Assembly (NCBI GenBank): GCA_030681195.1
Contig: JAUXXJ010000005.1
Location: forward strand, 62,001-126,000
DNA: 64,000 nt
Source of the DNA: Rhodocyclaceae bacterium
Lineage (GTDB): Bacteria > Pseudomonadota > Gammaproteobacteria > Burkholderiales > Rhodocyclaceae
Direction: 5' to 3'
The position numbers were made by a program, and so were the translations under genes. Positions 27,335 to 37,958 of this stretch are shown here, piece after piece (position 1 is the stretch's first letter; the number at the start of each line of letters is the position of its first letter). The notes beneath the pieces were generated by a model, which worked only from the letters and a program-made list of their open reading frames with translations, did no database searches and was not told where the DNA came from.

Positions 27335-29956
27335 ATGGATATACATTTCGCATGTAGCGAAGAACACGCTGTCGCTGTCAATGCATTGGAGAACCTGGTA
27401 ATGCTAAGTGGTGTAGACAACGGCGATTCTTTGCCAGCTGAAACAACCAACGTCCACTCGGAATATGCCGAGGCAATTGAACTCATCCACCGCGTCCGCA
27501 ATGGTTCCTGCCAGTCGGATTTGGACCTGTCGGACCGGGGCCAGGTGCGCCACTGGTCGCTGCCGACCAGCAAGATCAGCGCCGATTTCTTCTGCAGTGC
27601 CGAACACCCCCAAAATGGCTGGTTCGGCTTCCTTGCTGATGCCGCCGGACATGGCCTGGCCGCAGCCATTTTCGCCCTGCACACGCCGATGCTGTTTCGC
27701 GAGTCGGTGCTGCTCGGCTTGTCGCTGCCAGCGATCCACAAGCGCATCGACCGCTTTCTCATCCGCCAGCGCATTACCGGCTATTTCGTCTGCGGCATTC
27801 TGGTGCGGGTGCAGGGGCGTGAAATTGAAGTCATCAATGCCGGTATGCCCGATGCGCTGCTGCTGGGTGCCGGCGACGGTCTGATCCAGTCTTTTCCCTC
27901 GAATCATCTGCCCTTCGGCATCCAGCAGGCAGCCGACGTGACCACCAGCGAGCGCTACCGCCTCGGGCGCACTGACAGCGCGAGCCTGCTGCTACATTCC
28001 GACGGTCTTACCGAACTCAGTGTGGAAGCTGGCGCGCCGCTGGGGGCCGAAGGTGTTCTGGCCATGATCGATGGAGAAGGGGATGCGATATTCGAACGAC
28101 TGGTCGATTACGTCGCTCAGACAGGTCAGTCGGTCCATAATGATGTCAGCATCGCGCTGATCCCGTTGCCGCTGGCGGGCGCCGCGTCCGCTGCATCCGA
28201 TGCGTCCGCCATGGATCTGCCGGACAACCACGCCCCGCTGCCGGCCGATCACTTGTCCAACATGGTTTCCGCGCTGCGCATCGTCGAGCATTTCGATCGC
28301 GGCCTCGTGCTCACCGATGCCAGCCAGCAGATTCTTTACGTCAATCCCGCCTTCACCGCAATCACCGGCTATTCGCTGGGCGAAGCCGTCGGCCAGACGC
28401 CGCGTTTGCTCAATTCCGGACGCCAGAATGCCGCTTTTTATCGGGACATGTGGCAGGCCCTGCTCAGCAATGGCGAGTGGAACGGCGAAGTCTGGAACCA
28501 GCGCAAGGACGGCAGCTGCTATCTCGAATGGCTGGATATCCGCGCCCTGCGCGACGAGTCCGGAACCATCACCCATTTCCTCGGCACCTTCACCCTCCTA
28601 GTGCAACACGGGCAGCAAGAGGCGCGGATGCACCACCTCGCGCTGCACGACTCCCTGACGGGTCTGGCCAACCGCATCCTGCTGGCTGATCGCGGCGAAC
28701 AGGCGATGCTCCGTGCCGACCGCGCCGACCGCTCGCTGGCCGTGCTGTTCATCGACCTCGATCGTTTCAAGTCGATCAACAACAGTCTGGGGCACGATGT
28801 TGGCGACCAGGTGCTGCTGGCGGTGGCCCACCGTCTGCAGGGCGTGCTGCGCGACGACGATACCCTGTCGCGTTTCGGCGGCGACGAGTTCGTCTGCCTG
28901 CTGCCTGACATCGCCCAACGCGAGGATGCGGCGCTGGTCGCCACCCATCTGCTCGACGCACTCGAGCATCCGATCGAGGTTGACGGACATCTCTTCAAGG
29001 TTGGGGCCAGTATCGGCATCAGCGCCTATCCTAGCGACGGCCGCGTCCTCGACGACCTGATCGTGCTGGCCGACCGGGCGATGCTGCGCGCCAAGCAGGC
29101 CGGCGGCAACCTGTACCGTTTTTTCTCATCAGAGATGGGTATCGCCGCTGAACGCCAGTTGGAAATGGAGGCGCGCCTCGATGCGGCGATCCGTAATGGC
29201 GAACTCGAACTGCACTATCAGCCCAAACTCGATCTGCAGAGCCGCGAGATCATCGGCGCTGAGGCGCTGGTGCGCTGGCGCGATCCAAAGCACGGCCTGG
29301 TGCCGCCAGGCGCCTTCATTCCTATGGCGGAAAAGAGTGACCTGATCGCCAAGATCGGCAACTGGGTGCTGCACGAGGCCTGTACCGCACTGGCGCGCTG
29401 GGAAGATGATCTGCCCGCGCATTTTCATGTCGCGGTTAACATCTCGGCCCTGCAGTTCGAGCGCTGCGACCTCGCCGGCGAAGTCGGGCTCGCCCTTGCC
29501 ACCAGCGGCATTCCTCCCACCCGGCTGCAACTCGAAGTCACCGAATCGCTTTTTATCCGCGATGCCACGGACGTCGCCAGCACGCTGGACAATGTGTTGC
29601 GGCAGGGCGTCCTGATTGCCCTCGATGACTTCGGCACGGGTTATTCCAATCTCGGCACGCTGATCGGCCTGCCGCTCGCAACCTTCAAGCTCGACCAGAG
29701 TTTCGTGCGCGATGTCGATAGCAAGCCGGCCAATAGTTCCGTCGCCCGGGCTGTCTGGCATCTGGCTGATGGACTGAAAAAGCATGTCGTTGCCGAGGGG
29801 ATCGAGACCTGCGGCGAATGCATCGAGATGCAGGCCCTCGGTTATCGCATTGGCCAAGGCTACCGTTTCGGCAAGCCCATGGCCGAAACGGATTTCATGG
29901 CCCATCTTTCCCGCTGGCAGCCCACTGACTGCCCGTGCCCCAACCGCAGTCATTGA
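27335..29956 (+). CDS. PP2C(SpoIIE)-PAS-GGDEF-EAL fusion protein
   Basis: An 873-residue soluble multidomain protein. A SpoIIE/PP2C phosphatase-like domain (about residues 70-280) has the metal motifs FLADAAGHGLAAAIF, LLLHSDGLTE and HNDVSIALIPL. A PAS domain follows (about 305-425, YVNPAFTAITGYS). A GGDEF domain is intact (about 435-600, RFGGDEFVCLL). An EAL domain is intact (about 610-860, GAEALVRW and DDFGTGYSNL). It therefore joins serine phosphatase and c-di-GMP synthesis/hydrolysis modules in one chain. No helix or signal peptide is seen. TGTGATCACA at 27306 lies just upstream. The ribosome site is weak. Confidence 0.88.
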   Translation: MDIHFACSEEHAVAVNALENLVMLSGVDNGDSLPAETTNVHSEYAEAIELIHRVRNGSCQSDLDLSDRGQVRHWSLPTSKISADFFCSAEHPQNGWFGFLADAAGHGLAAAIFALHTPMLFRESVLLGLSLPAIHKRIDRFLIRQRITGYFVCGILVRVQGREIEVINAGMPDALLLGAGDGLIQSFPSNHLPFGIQQAADVTTSERYRLGRTDSASLLLHSDGLTELSVEAGAPLGAEGVLAMIDGEGDAIFERLVDYVAQTGQSVHNDVSIALIPLPLAGAASAASDASAMDLPDNHAPLPADHLSNMVSALRIVEHFDRGLVLTDASQQILYVNPAFTAITGYSLGEAVGQTPRLLNSGRQNAAFYRDMWQALLSNGEWNGEVWNQRKDGSCYLEWLDIRALRDESGTITHFLGTFTLLVQHGQQEARMHHLALHDSLTGLANRILLADRGEQAMLRADRADRSLAVLFIDLDRFKSINNSLGHDVGDQVLLAVAHRLQGVLRDDDTLSRFGGDEFVCLLPDIAQREDAALVATHLLDALEHPIEVDGHLFKVGASIGISAYPSDGRVLDDLIVLADRAMLRAKQAGGNLYRFFSSEMGIAAERQLEMEARLDAAIRNGELELHYQPKLDLQSREIIGAEALVRWRDPKHGLVPPGAFIPMAEKSDLIAKIGNWVLHEACTALARWEDDLPAHFHVAVNISALQFERCDLAGEVGLALATSGIPPTRLQLEVTESLFIRDATDVASTLDNVLRQGVLIALDDFGTGYSNLGTLIGLPLATFKLDQSFVRDVDSKPANSSVARAVWHLADGLKKHVVAEGIETCGECIEMQALGYRIGQGYRFGKPMAETDFMAHLSRWQPTDCPCPNRSH

Positions 29957-30080
29957 CAGAGGGCAACCGATACCGCTGCTTTCTGTTTCCTCAACTCAGG
30001 AGTAGCCGTGGCATGCTCCCGTGCTGTGGTTTTTTAAGCCGGCGCCTTATGCGAACGTTCAACAGTCGACGAGAGTAAAA

Positions 30081-30261
30081 ATGAAAAACAACCTGCCTGT
30101 CACGCAGGTGGAGATACCTTTCCCAAAGGGTAAATACATCGTATCGCGTACGGATCTCAAGACGCCAATGACACCTTCGTCGACATCAGCGGCTTTAGTC
30201 GCGACGAATTGATTGGCAAGAACCACAACATCGTGCGCCACCCAGATGGAAAGCTTTGCAT
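30081..30261 (+). pseudogene. Remnant of an Aer-type aerotaxis receptor (N-terminal PAS)
   Basis: The first 27 codons read MKNNLPVTQVEIPFPKGKYI then VSRTDLK, the hallmark N-terminus of Aer-like PAS chemoreceptors. After codon 27 the frame is lost. The following PAS sequence, ANDTFVDISGFSRDELIGKN and HNIVRHPD, is clear but lies in another frame from 30164, consistent with a small deletion of about 13 bases. A second shift follows after RHPD, and the continuation (ESFA, then stop at about 30261) is in the third frame. The HAMP and methyl-accepting domains are absent. This is a decayed, truncated gene. Confidence 0.8.
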
Positions 30262-30448
30262 AACGCTGCACTGCCGACGTTGGCTGAATAAATCTGACCG
30301 GATCTTCAGGCTGGCGACAGGTTGTAGGTCGTCCGGCAGGTTTCAGACCTTGGACCGGCCAGTGGGTATGCCGTTGTCAGCAGTCGGCAATCAGTCTGAA
30401 CCTGCCCGATAGGTTTTGCCGTCGAACAGCTCTTGTTGGCCGACAGCC
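30262..30448. other. Non-coding remnant region with inverted repeat
   Basis: No gene is seen. An imperfect inverted repeat pairs 30335-30347 (GGCAGGTTTCAGA) with 30395-30406 (TCTGAACCTGCC) around a loop of about 47 bases. The segment lies between the decayed aer gene and repeat copy 6. It may be debris of the lost gene or of a mobile element. Confidence 0.45.
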
Positions 30449-30472
30449 GCCGTCTCGCCAGCGCCGACTTTT
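30449..30472 (+). repeat. Dispersed 24-bp repeat, copy 6
   Basis: Matches 23 of 24 consensus positions. The vapC stop codon (TAA on the minus strand, 30471-30473) is partly made by the repeat. Confidence 0.88.
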
Positions 30473-30872
30473 AGCCCCGCCAGTCTTCGATTGCAAGCAT
30501 CTCGATACGCTGGAATTCGTCTGTATTGCGGGTGACAACGGTTAGCCCATGAGCGAGCGCCGTTGCCGCGATCATCAGGTCATGGGTGCCGATGAGCGTT
30601 CCGGCGCGGCGCAGGCGCGCATGCCATTCGGCGTGGATATCAGCGGCTTTTGCATCGAAGGGCAGGCAGGGAAAAAGTGCGCAGAAATCCTCGGCGATCT
30701 GGCGATTCTCGACAGTCTTGACCGATAGTAAGGCGCCGGCAATCAGTTCGCTGCGAACAATTGCGGAAAGGGCAAGGTCGGCCCGAACCTGGGAGGCATA
30801 TCGGGCAAGCAGCGCAGAGTCTTTGCCACGCAGAATTTCGATGCAGATGTTCGTATCGAGAAGCAGCCGCAC
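30471..30872 (-). CDS. vapC: PIN-domain toxin VapC
   Basis: A 133-residue PIN-domain ribonuclease, the toxin of a type II toxin-antitoxin pair. Acidic active-site residues are visible in LLLDTNICIEILRG, SELIAG, THDLMIAATA and TRNTDEF. The upstream antitoxin gene ends 6 bases before it. The stop codon is formed at the edge of a dispersed-repeat copy. The pair sits beside a decayed aer gene within an accessory region, typical of a horizontally acquired module. Confidence 0.93.
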   Translation of the reverse strand: MRLLLDTNICIEILRGKDSALLARYASQVRADLALSAIVRSELIAGALLSVKTVENRQIAEDFCALFPCLPFDAKAADIHAEWHARLRRAGTLIGTHDLMIAATALAHGLTVVTRNTDEFQRIEMLAIEDWRG

Positions 30873-30878
30873 GGTTGG

Positions 30879-31094
30879 TTACCAGCGGGCAGGTTCTGGG
30901 GGAGGGGAATCCGGAGGACGGTCAGGGAATTCGGGGGCTGCGCCGAAGAAACGCAGCATCTCCGTGTCTGCACCACTGACGCGACCGGCATGGGCGGCTT
31001 TCATACGCAGGAACAGCAGGAAATCCAAAGCTTCCCGTTGCATATCCTCGGGAAGTGCGTCGGCTTGGGCGCGAATGAGTTCGACGACGGTCAT
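30879..31094 (-). CDS. vapB: VapB-type antitoxin (DUF2281-like)
   Basis: A 71-residue acidic protein directly upstream of vapC. The first 35 residues (MTVVELIRAQADALPEDMQR then EALDFLLFLRMK) match the DUF2281-type antitoxin helix pattern. The C-terminal tail is proline-rich (PDRPPDSPPPEP) and probably wraps around VapC. Such antitoxins usually repress their own operon. Family membership is judged from pattern and position. Confidence 0.82.
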   Translation of the reverse strand: MTVVELIRAQADALPEDMQREALDFLLFLRMKAAHAGRVSGADTEMLRFFGAAPEFPDRPPDSPPPEPARW

Positions 31095-31182
31095 GGTGTG
31101 TTCCTTATTGGCGGATCAGGCATTCCCCGCAAACAAGAGGGAAGCCGTAGAGACGCAGTCAATCATACTCCGCCCGGAAGTG

Positions 31183-31689
31183 CTATATCAATTTCCCTTC
31201 GGCCAGCGTCACAGCCTGGCTTGGGCAGGGGGCGACGCAGGCGCCGCAGCCGGTACAGGTTGCGGCATCAATCACCGGCAGCGGCGGCGCATCAAGGCGG
31301 GGTGGAAAACGAATCGCCTCGGCCTCGCAGTGTTCGCCGCAGATGCGGCATTCGACGCCGCGCTGGGCCAGGCACTTTTCATTTACGCGGGCCTTGATCG
31401 ACCAGGGGGCGGCGCCTTCATCGCGACGCAGTGCGGCCGGGGTGCAGACGCGCACGCACTCGCCGCAGAAGGTGCAGGCGGCAACTGCGAAGTTGATGCG
31501 CGGATAGCCGTCCTGCATGACGATGATTTTGGTCGGGCAGATGATCGCGCAATTGTTGCAGCGCGTGCAGCGGGCCAGAAATTCAGCTTCCGGCAGTGCC
31601 CACGGCGGGCGCAGCGGCGGTGGGGTCGCCGACTTGAACTGGCCGCGCAGGAAGCCGCGGCGCGAATGGTTGATCGAATCGTCTGCCAT
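31183..31689 (-). CDS. napF: NapF ferredoxin-type protein
   Basis: A 168-residue cytoplasmic Fe-S protein implicated in NapA maturation. Cysteine motifs are CTRCNNCAIICP, CTFCGECVRVC, a CRICGEHC cluster and CTGCGACVAPCP. The N-terminus SRRGFLRGQF is usual for NapF. It lies about 10 kb from the other nap genes, separated by narXL, a second two-component system, the PP2C fusion and vapBC. It ends 88 bases before vapB; the next upstream gene, of unknown function, ends 8 bases before it and may be cotranscribed. Confidence 0.9.
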   Translation of the reverse strand: MADDSINHSRRGFLRGQFKSATPPPLRPPWALPEAEFLARCTRCNNCAIICPTKIIVMQDGYPRINFAVAACTFCGECVRVCTPAALRRDEGAAPWSIKARVNEKCLAQRGVECRICGEHCEAEAIRFPPRLDAPPLPVIDAATCTGCGACVAPCPSQAVTLAEGKLI

Positions 31690-31697
31690 GCTGCAGA

Positions 31698-32861
31698 TTA
31701 TGCCGCCGGCCAGTGCGCCGTGGCGATGCCCTGACCGAGATCGGCGTCGACGAGGCGCTGGCGCACCTCAAGCAAGCGGGCGATCAGGGCCGGTTCGGCG
31801 GCGCCGTAGGCTTCGGCATCGGGGCGACGATTGACGACGACGCCGAGCAGTTCGGTAATCGCGTTGCCGATGGAGTTCTGGCTGATCGTCACGATCAGCT
31901 TGCCTTGGTCGTTGCGGTAGATGAGCTGCTTGAACGCCGGCTGCCAGCGAATCGCGTTGGCATACTTGGCATCCTTGATGCAGCGCTCGCGCACCATCTT
32001 GGCGGTGGTCAGGAAGTCGTTGTTGAACTGCAGGCGCGCTTCGACCAGCGCCGGGAAATTGATGTCGCGCGGCAGCGGCGAGTTGCGCGTCGAGACCTGG
32101 CCGAAGAAGCTGCGGTAGAAGTCGATGAAGCCCTTGAGGATGGTGTCGTATTCCTTCCAGAACTGCACTTCGGCAAGGGCTGCGGCGCCGCCCTGGATTT
32201 CCCAACTGGGCAGGCCTTGCGGATAGCCGGTGAGGCCGATGCGGCATTCGCCCGGAATGCAGGGCTTGAGAATTTTGAGGTCGAGTTCGGCGAAGAAGGC
32301 GCGATAGACCTCGCGCAGATGAGCCTGAAACAGCGAATGCTGGCCACCGTCGGTGAGGTTCGGATTGTTGGTGTCGGCCAGCGGCGCGGCTGCCAGTTCG
32401 GCCTTGTCGAAAACGATGAAGTGGTTGTGCAGCATGCGAATGCTGGGTACCCCGGGCGAGGTCAGTGGCCAGGTGGCATCCAGACTCGCCTCGCCCGCCA
32501 GCACCAGATGCGCCGCCGGGTCGGGATACATCTCCAGCATGGTGGCGATGATGATCTGGTTCATGCGGTTCCAGATGTTCTTCACGTCCTCGGGCACCTG
32601 GGTGCGACGCACCGGGCGGCCGAGCGGATCGAGGATCTTCTGCGAGGTGTTGTAGATGATCGAGCAGTCGAACAGGTTGCTGTGGCCGAGCGCCTTGCGA
32701 TACAGCAGCAGACCCTCGGGGTTGAGCAGCAGGCCGTTGTTGTGAACGAGGTCGTTGAGGTTTTCCGTGCTGTTGAAAAACTCGTTGGGCTTCATCCCTT
32801 CCGGCACGTCGAGCGGAATGGGGCGGAAGGGGGTCACGATCTCGCGTGGTCCGGTGTTCAT
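31698..32861 (-). CDS. Unknown 387-residue protein beside napF
   Basis: A soluble protein that I do not recognise. It has no signal peptide or membrane helix. The sequence has the steady codon bias of a real gene. Features: MLHNHFIVFDKAEL (about 145-160), an aromatic stretch FWKEYDTILKGFIDFYRSFFG, and a possible metal or thiol site CIPGEC (about 205). A good ribosome site (aggagg-like ctcctg on the plus strand) precedes the ATG. It lies 8 bases upstream of napF on the same strand, so a link to nitrate metabolism or anaerobic life is possible but unproven. Confidence 0.8.
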   Translation of the reverse strand: MNTGPREIVTPFRPIPLDVPEGMKPNEFFNSTENLNDLVHNNGLLLNPEGLLLYRKALGHSNLFDCSIIYNTSQKILDPLGRPVRRTQVPEDVKNIWNRMNQIIIATMLEMYPDPAAHLVLAGEASLDATWPLTSPGVPSIRMLHNHFIVFDKAELAAAPLADTNNPNLTDGGQHSLFQAHLREVYRAFFAELDLKILKPCIPGECRIGLTGYPQGLPSWEIQGGAAALAEVQFWKEYDTILKGFIDFYRSFFGQVSTRNSPLPRDINFPALVEARLQFNNDFLTTAKMVRERCIKDAKYANAIRWQPAFKQLIYRNDQGKLIVTISQNSIGNAITELLGVVVNRRPDAEAYGAAEPALIARLLEVRQRLVDADLGQGIATAHWPAA

Positions 32862-32937
32862 CTGATCCTCCTGAGGCTTTTTTATTGGTGGCAGATCATA
32901 GCCGAGGATGCTTCCTGCCCCGCTTGATTACGGACAA

Positions 32938-32961
32938 GCCGTCCCGCCAGCGCCGACTTTT
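32938..32961 (+). repeat. Dispersed 24-bp repeat, copy 7
   Basis: An exact consensus copy. The stop codon (TAA) of the minus-strand ATPase gene at 32960 is formed by its last bases. Confidence 0.92.
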
Positions 32962-34138
32962 ACGCCAGCTTCAGTTTTTCGACTGTCTCCGTCAGCGATC
33001 GCCAAGACATCACCCGCACACCGCTGCGCTCGTAGCTTTCCGCGCCGCCGTGAATTAGCCAGGGCGTCAGCGCTTCCTCGCCGGCGATGCGGCCGGCTTT
33101 CTGGCCGGCGCGGATATAGTCGGGGGTGATGGTCTGCCCGGACTTGATTTCGACCGGCTGCACGCGGCCATCGACTTCGAATAGCAGATCGCTTTCCAGC
33201 CCGTTGTTGTCGCGCCAGAAATAGAGGTTGGCGGGTTGCCCGGCATTGAAGCGGGCCTTGACGAATTCGCCGACCACCCAGGTTTCGAACAGCGCGCCGC
33301 GCAGGGGGTGCAGGGCGAGCATCTCGGCCGAGGTGATGCCCAGCAGCCAGCAGGCGAGGCCGACATCGAGGAAATACAGCTTGGGCGATTTGACCAGCCG
33401 CTTGCCGAAGTTGCGGTGATAGGGCGGCAGCCGATGCACCAGATAGCTGCTTTCCAGCACCGAGAGCCATGCGCGCGCGCTGCCTTGCGAGATGCCAGCC
33501 TCGCCGGCCAGGGCGGCGAGATTCAGCAACTGCCCGCTACGCGCGGCGCACAGGCGCAGAAAGCGCTGGAAGGTGCTCAAGTCCTGGACGTTCATCACCT
33601 GCCGCACATCGCGTTCGACATAGGTGGCGACATAGCTCGGAAACCAGTCCTGCGCCACCACGCTCTGAGCATGCAGGGCGGGATAGCCGCCGGTCAGCAG
33701 CAGGCGGTCGAGTTCCGTCACCGGATTGGCGGCGCCCGAGAGTTCCGCCAGCGACAGGGGCAGCAGTTGCGTGATGGCGACGCGCCCCGCGAGCGACTGG
33801 GTAATACCGGCCAGCAGGCTGAACTGCTGTGAACCGGTGAGCACATAGCGGCCGGGTTGCCGGTCTTCATCCACCATGCCCTGCAACCACGAGAACAGCG
33901 CCGGCCAGCGCTGAGCCTCGTCGAAGATCGCCCCCTGCGGAAAGCGCGCCAGAAAGCCGCGCGGGTCCTCCTCGGCAAACGCCAGTTCGGCGGGGTTTTC
34001 CAGGCTGACATAGGGCTTGTCGGCGAACACCGCCCGCGCCAGCGTGGTCTTGCCGGACTGGCGTGGGCCGGTGATGGCGACAATGGGGAAGGCAGCGGCA
34101 AGACGCCGGAGCGTGCCAGTCAGGGTGCGGGGAAGCAT
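32960..34138 (-). CDS. AAA_14/DUF4143 ATPase
   Basis: A 392-residue P-loop protein of the AAA_14 plus DUF4143 type. Walker A is GPRQSGKTTLA (about 24-34). FDEAQRWPALFSWLQG is the Walker B region. TGSQQFSLL is sensor-like. DUF4143 (about 185-345) contains YVERDVRQVMNVQDL and FFLD-like YFLDVGLACWLLG. The DUF4143 end has a nuclease-like fold (SDLLFEVDGRVQPVEIKSG). These genes are common, often mobile, and of unknown role. The gene ends in a dispersed repeat. Confidence 0.9.
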   Translation of the reverse strand: MLPRTLTGTLRRLAAAFPIVAITGPRQSGKTTLARAVFADKPYVSLENPAELAFAEEDPRGFLARFPQGAIFDEAQRWPALFSWLQGMVDEDRQPGRYVLTGSQQFSLLAGITQSLAGRVAITQLLPLSLAELSGAANPVTELDRLLLTGGYPALHAQSVVAQDWFPSYVATYVERDVRQVMNVQDLSTFQRFLRLCAARSGQLLNLAALAGEAGISQGSARAWLSVLESSYLVHRLPPYHRNFGKRLVKSPKLYFLDVGLACWLLGITSAEMLALHPLRGALFETWVVGEFVKARFNAGQPANLYFWRDNNGLESDLLFEVDGRVQPVEIKSGQTITPDYIRAGQKAGRIAGEEALTPWLIHGGAESYERSGVRVMSWRSLTETVEKLKLA

Positions 34139-34233
34139 ATGAGATGACTGAATTTATACATATACGCAGTCTACATGCATGATTGTATGAGCGCAAAGCC
34201 CATTCGGGACATTAGATACGCTTGTGCTTCGCC

Positions 34234-35652
<1,419 letters not shown>

Positions 35653-35671
35653 GGGGGCGATTATCGCGTGT

Positions 35672-35695
35672 GCCGTCCCGCCAGCGCCGACTTTT
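35672..35695 (+). repeat. Dispersed 24-bp repeat, copy 8
   Basis: An exact consensus copy, within the 70-base divergent gap between dbpA and folP. Confidence 0.9.
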
Positions 35696-35722
35696 TGGGG
35701 CGGCGGGTAAAATTGGGCCACT

Positions 35723-36550
35723 ATGCTGACTTTGAGTTGCGGCACCTTCCGCCTTTCCTTGGCACGCCCGCTGGTGATGGGGATTGTCAATCTGACCGCA
35801 GACTCCTTTTCCGGCGACGGAGTGGGGCCAGATGTCGCCAAGGCCATCGCCCATGCCGAGTTGCAGCGCGATGCGGGGGCCGATCTGCTCGATCTCGGGG
35901 CGGAGTCCACCCGGCCGGGCGCCGCGCCGGTGACTGCGGCGGACGAGTTGGCACGGCTGCTCCCGGTTCTCCAGGTGGTGCGCGAGTGGGGCCTGCCGAT
36001 TTCGGTGGATACCCATAAACCTGAAGTGATGCGTGCGGCCATCGATGCCGGTGCCGCGATGATCAATGATATTGCCGCCCTGCGGTCGCCCGGTGCGCTT
36101 GAGGTGGTGGCGGGCAGTGATGTTGGCGTTTGCCTGATGCACATGCAGGGCGAGCCGCGCACCATGCAGACCCAGCCCGTTTATGGTGATGTGGTGAATG
36201 AGGTGCGCGCCTTTCTGGAAGGGCGCGTGGCCGCCTGTCTGGCGGCGGGGATTGCGAGGGAGCGGCTGCTGGTCGATCCCGGTTTTGGTTTCGGCAAGAC
36301 GGTGGAGCACAACTATGCCCTGCTGCGCGAGCTGGCCGTTTTGGGTGGCCTGGGTGTGCCGGTACTGGCCGGGCTGTCGCGCAAGTCGATGCTCGGTGCC
36401 GTGACCGGCCAGCCGAATGGCGCGGCACGCATGCCCGCCAGCGTGGCGGCGGCGGTCTTGGCGGTGGAGCGGGGCGCGGCGATTGTGCGAGTGCATGATG
36501 TGGCGGCGACAAGGGATGCACTGGCAGTGCTGGCCGCAATGCAGGGTTGA
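35723..36550 (+). CDS. folP: Dihydropteroate synthase FolP
   Basis: A 275-residue TIM-barrel enzyme joining p-aminobenzoate to the pterin diphosphate in folate synthesis. Motifs include [15 protein letters not shown] (about 14-28), [38 protein letters not shown] and GLSRKSMLG. Length is normal. glmM follows 20 bases later, the standard folP-glmM pair. In many proteobacteria ftsH lies directly upstream; here it is 23 kb away. Confidence 0.97.
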   Translation: MLTLSCGTFRLSLARPLVMGIVNLTADSFSGDGVGPDVAKAIAHAELQRDAGADLLDLGAESTRPGAAPVTAADELARLLPVLQVVREWGLPISVDTHKPEVMRAAIDAGAAMINDIAALRSPGALEVVAGSDVGVCLMHMQGEPRTMQTQPVYGDVVNEVRAFLEGRVAACLAAGIARERLLVDPGFGFGKTVEHNYALLRELAVLGGLGVPVLAGLSRKSMLGAVTGQPNGAARMPASVAAAVLAVERGAAIVRVHDVAATRDALAVLAAMQG

Positions 36551-36570
36551 TCGAGGGAGATAAAACAAGC

Positions 36571-37929
36571 ATGAGCAGAAAATATTTTGGCACCGACGGG
36601 GTGCGCGGGCGTGTCGGCCAGTCGCCGATTACGCCGGAGTTTGCCCTGCGCCTCGGCTTTGCCGCCGGCGAAACACTGGTGGCGCACGCTAAAGCGCTGG
36701 GCCATACGAAAGAGGGCGAGCGCCCGGCCGTGTTGATCGGCAAGGACACGCGCATCTCCGGTTACATGCTCGAAGCGGCGCTGGAATCCGGCTTTGCGGC
36801 AGCCGGTGTCGATGTGATGCTGTGCGGGCCGATACCGACACCTGCGGTTGCTTACCTCACGCGCGCCCTGCGCTTGGCGGCCGGCGTGGTGATCTCGGCC
36901 TCGCACAATCCTTTCGACGACAACGGCATCAAGTTTTTCGCTTCTGGGGGTTACAAGCTGCCGGATGCGGTGGAAGCCGAGATCGAAGCGCGACTGGAAC
37001 TGCCGATGGGCTGCCGTTCCTCCGCCGAACTGGGCAAGGCGCGGCGCGTCGACGATGCCGCCGGGCGCTATATCGAATTCTGCAAGAGCACCTTCCCGAA
37101 CGAGTTGGACCTGCGCGGCCTCAAGCTGGTGGTCGATTGCGCCCATGGGGCGGCCTATCACGTGGCGCCCAAGGTGTTTCACGAACTGGGCGCTGAAGTC
37201 ATCGCTGTCGGCGCGGCACCGGACGGCCTCAACATCAATGCCGGCGTGGGGGCGACGGCGACAAAATTCATCCGCGAACAGGTCACGCTGCACGGTGCCG
37301 ACATGGGCCTTGCACTGGATGGTGATGCTGATCGCCTGATGATGGTCGATGCCAGTGGACGCCTGTTCGATGGGGACGAACTGCTCTACGTCATCGCGCG
37401 CCATCGTGCGGCGCTGCCTGGTCTGGTGGGTACGCTGATGAGCAACCTCGGCTTCGAGCAGGCGCTCGGCCGTCTCGGGGTTGGTTTTACGCGTGCCAAG
37501 GTGGGCGACCGCTACGTGCTGGAGCTGATGCAGGAGAAGGGCTGGACGCTGGGGGGCGAGAACTCCGGCCACATCATCTGCCTGGATCGCCATACCACCG
37601 GCGACGGCACGGTGGCGGCCCTGCAGGTGCTGGCCGCGCTGCGCGAAAAAGGCGAGACACTGGCACAGGCTTGTGCCGATCTCACCATGTTTCCGCAGAA
37701 ACTCATCAACGTGCGCTTTACGCAGGCTTTCGACTGGCGCGGCGATGTAGGTATTCAAGCGGCCCAAACTGCCGCCGAGCAGGCGCTGGGCGATGCGGGA
37801 CGGGTGTTGCTGCGTCCGTCCGGCACCGAGCCGCTGTTGCGCGTGATGGTCGAGGGACGTGATGAAGCTCTGGTGCTGGCGCAGGCCGAGGCGATTGCGG
37901 CGGCAGTACGCAAGGCCGCCGGGGTCTGA
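36571..37929 (+). CDS. glmM: Phosphoglucosamine mutase GlmM
   Basis: A 452-residue alpha-D-phosphohexomutase converting glucosamine-6-phosphate to glucosamine-1-phosphate for peptidoglycan and LPS. The phosphoserine loop is [17 protein letters not shown] (about 109-125). The metal loop is [13 protein letters not shown]. The sugar loop is [12 protein letters not shown], and the phosphate-binding loop is [12 protein letters not shown]. The start at 36571 gives [16 protein letters not shown], the standard end. It is translationally close to folP. Confidence 0.97.
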   Translation: MSRKYFGTDGVRGRVGQSPITPEFALRLGFAAGETLVAHAKALGHTKEGERPAVLIGKDTRISGYMLEAALESGFAAAGVDVMLCGPIPTPAVAYLTRALRLAAGVVISASHNPFDDNGIKFFASGGYKLPDAVEAEIEARLELPMGCRSSAELGKARRVDDAAGRYIEFCKSTFPNELDLRGLKLVVDCAHGAAYHVAPKVFHELGAEVIAVGAAPDGLNINAGVGATATKFIREQVTLHGADMGLALDGDADRLMMVDASGRLFDGDELLYVIARHRAALPGLVGTLMSNLGFEQALGRLGVGFTRAKVGDRYVLELMQEKGWTLGGENSGHIICLDRHTTGDGTVAALQVLAALREKGETLAQACADLTMFPQKLINVRFTQAFDWRGDVGIQAAQTAAEQALGDAGRVLLRPSGTEPLLRVMVEGRDEALVLAQAEAIAAAVRKAAGV

Positions 37930-37934
37930 CGGAT

Positions 37935-37958
37935 GCCGTCTCGCCAGCGCCGACTTTT
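37935..37958 (+). repeat. Dispersed 24-bp repeat, copy 9
   Basis: Matches 23 of 24 consensus positions, in the gap between convergent glmM and the GGDEF-EAL gene. Its last bases form the TAA stop of the latter. Confidence 0.9.

Noticed and set aside
29957..30030. Terminator after the PP2C-GGDEF-EAL gene
   Set aside because: A T-run is present near 30030 but I could not find a stable stem before it.
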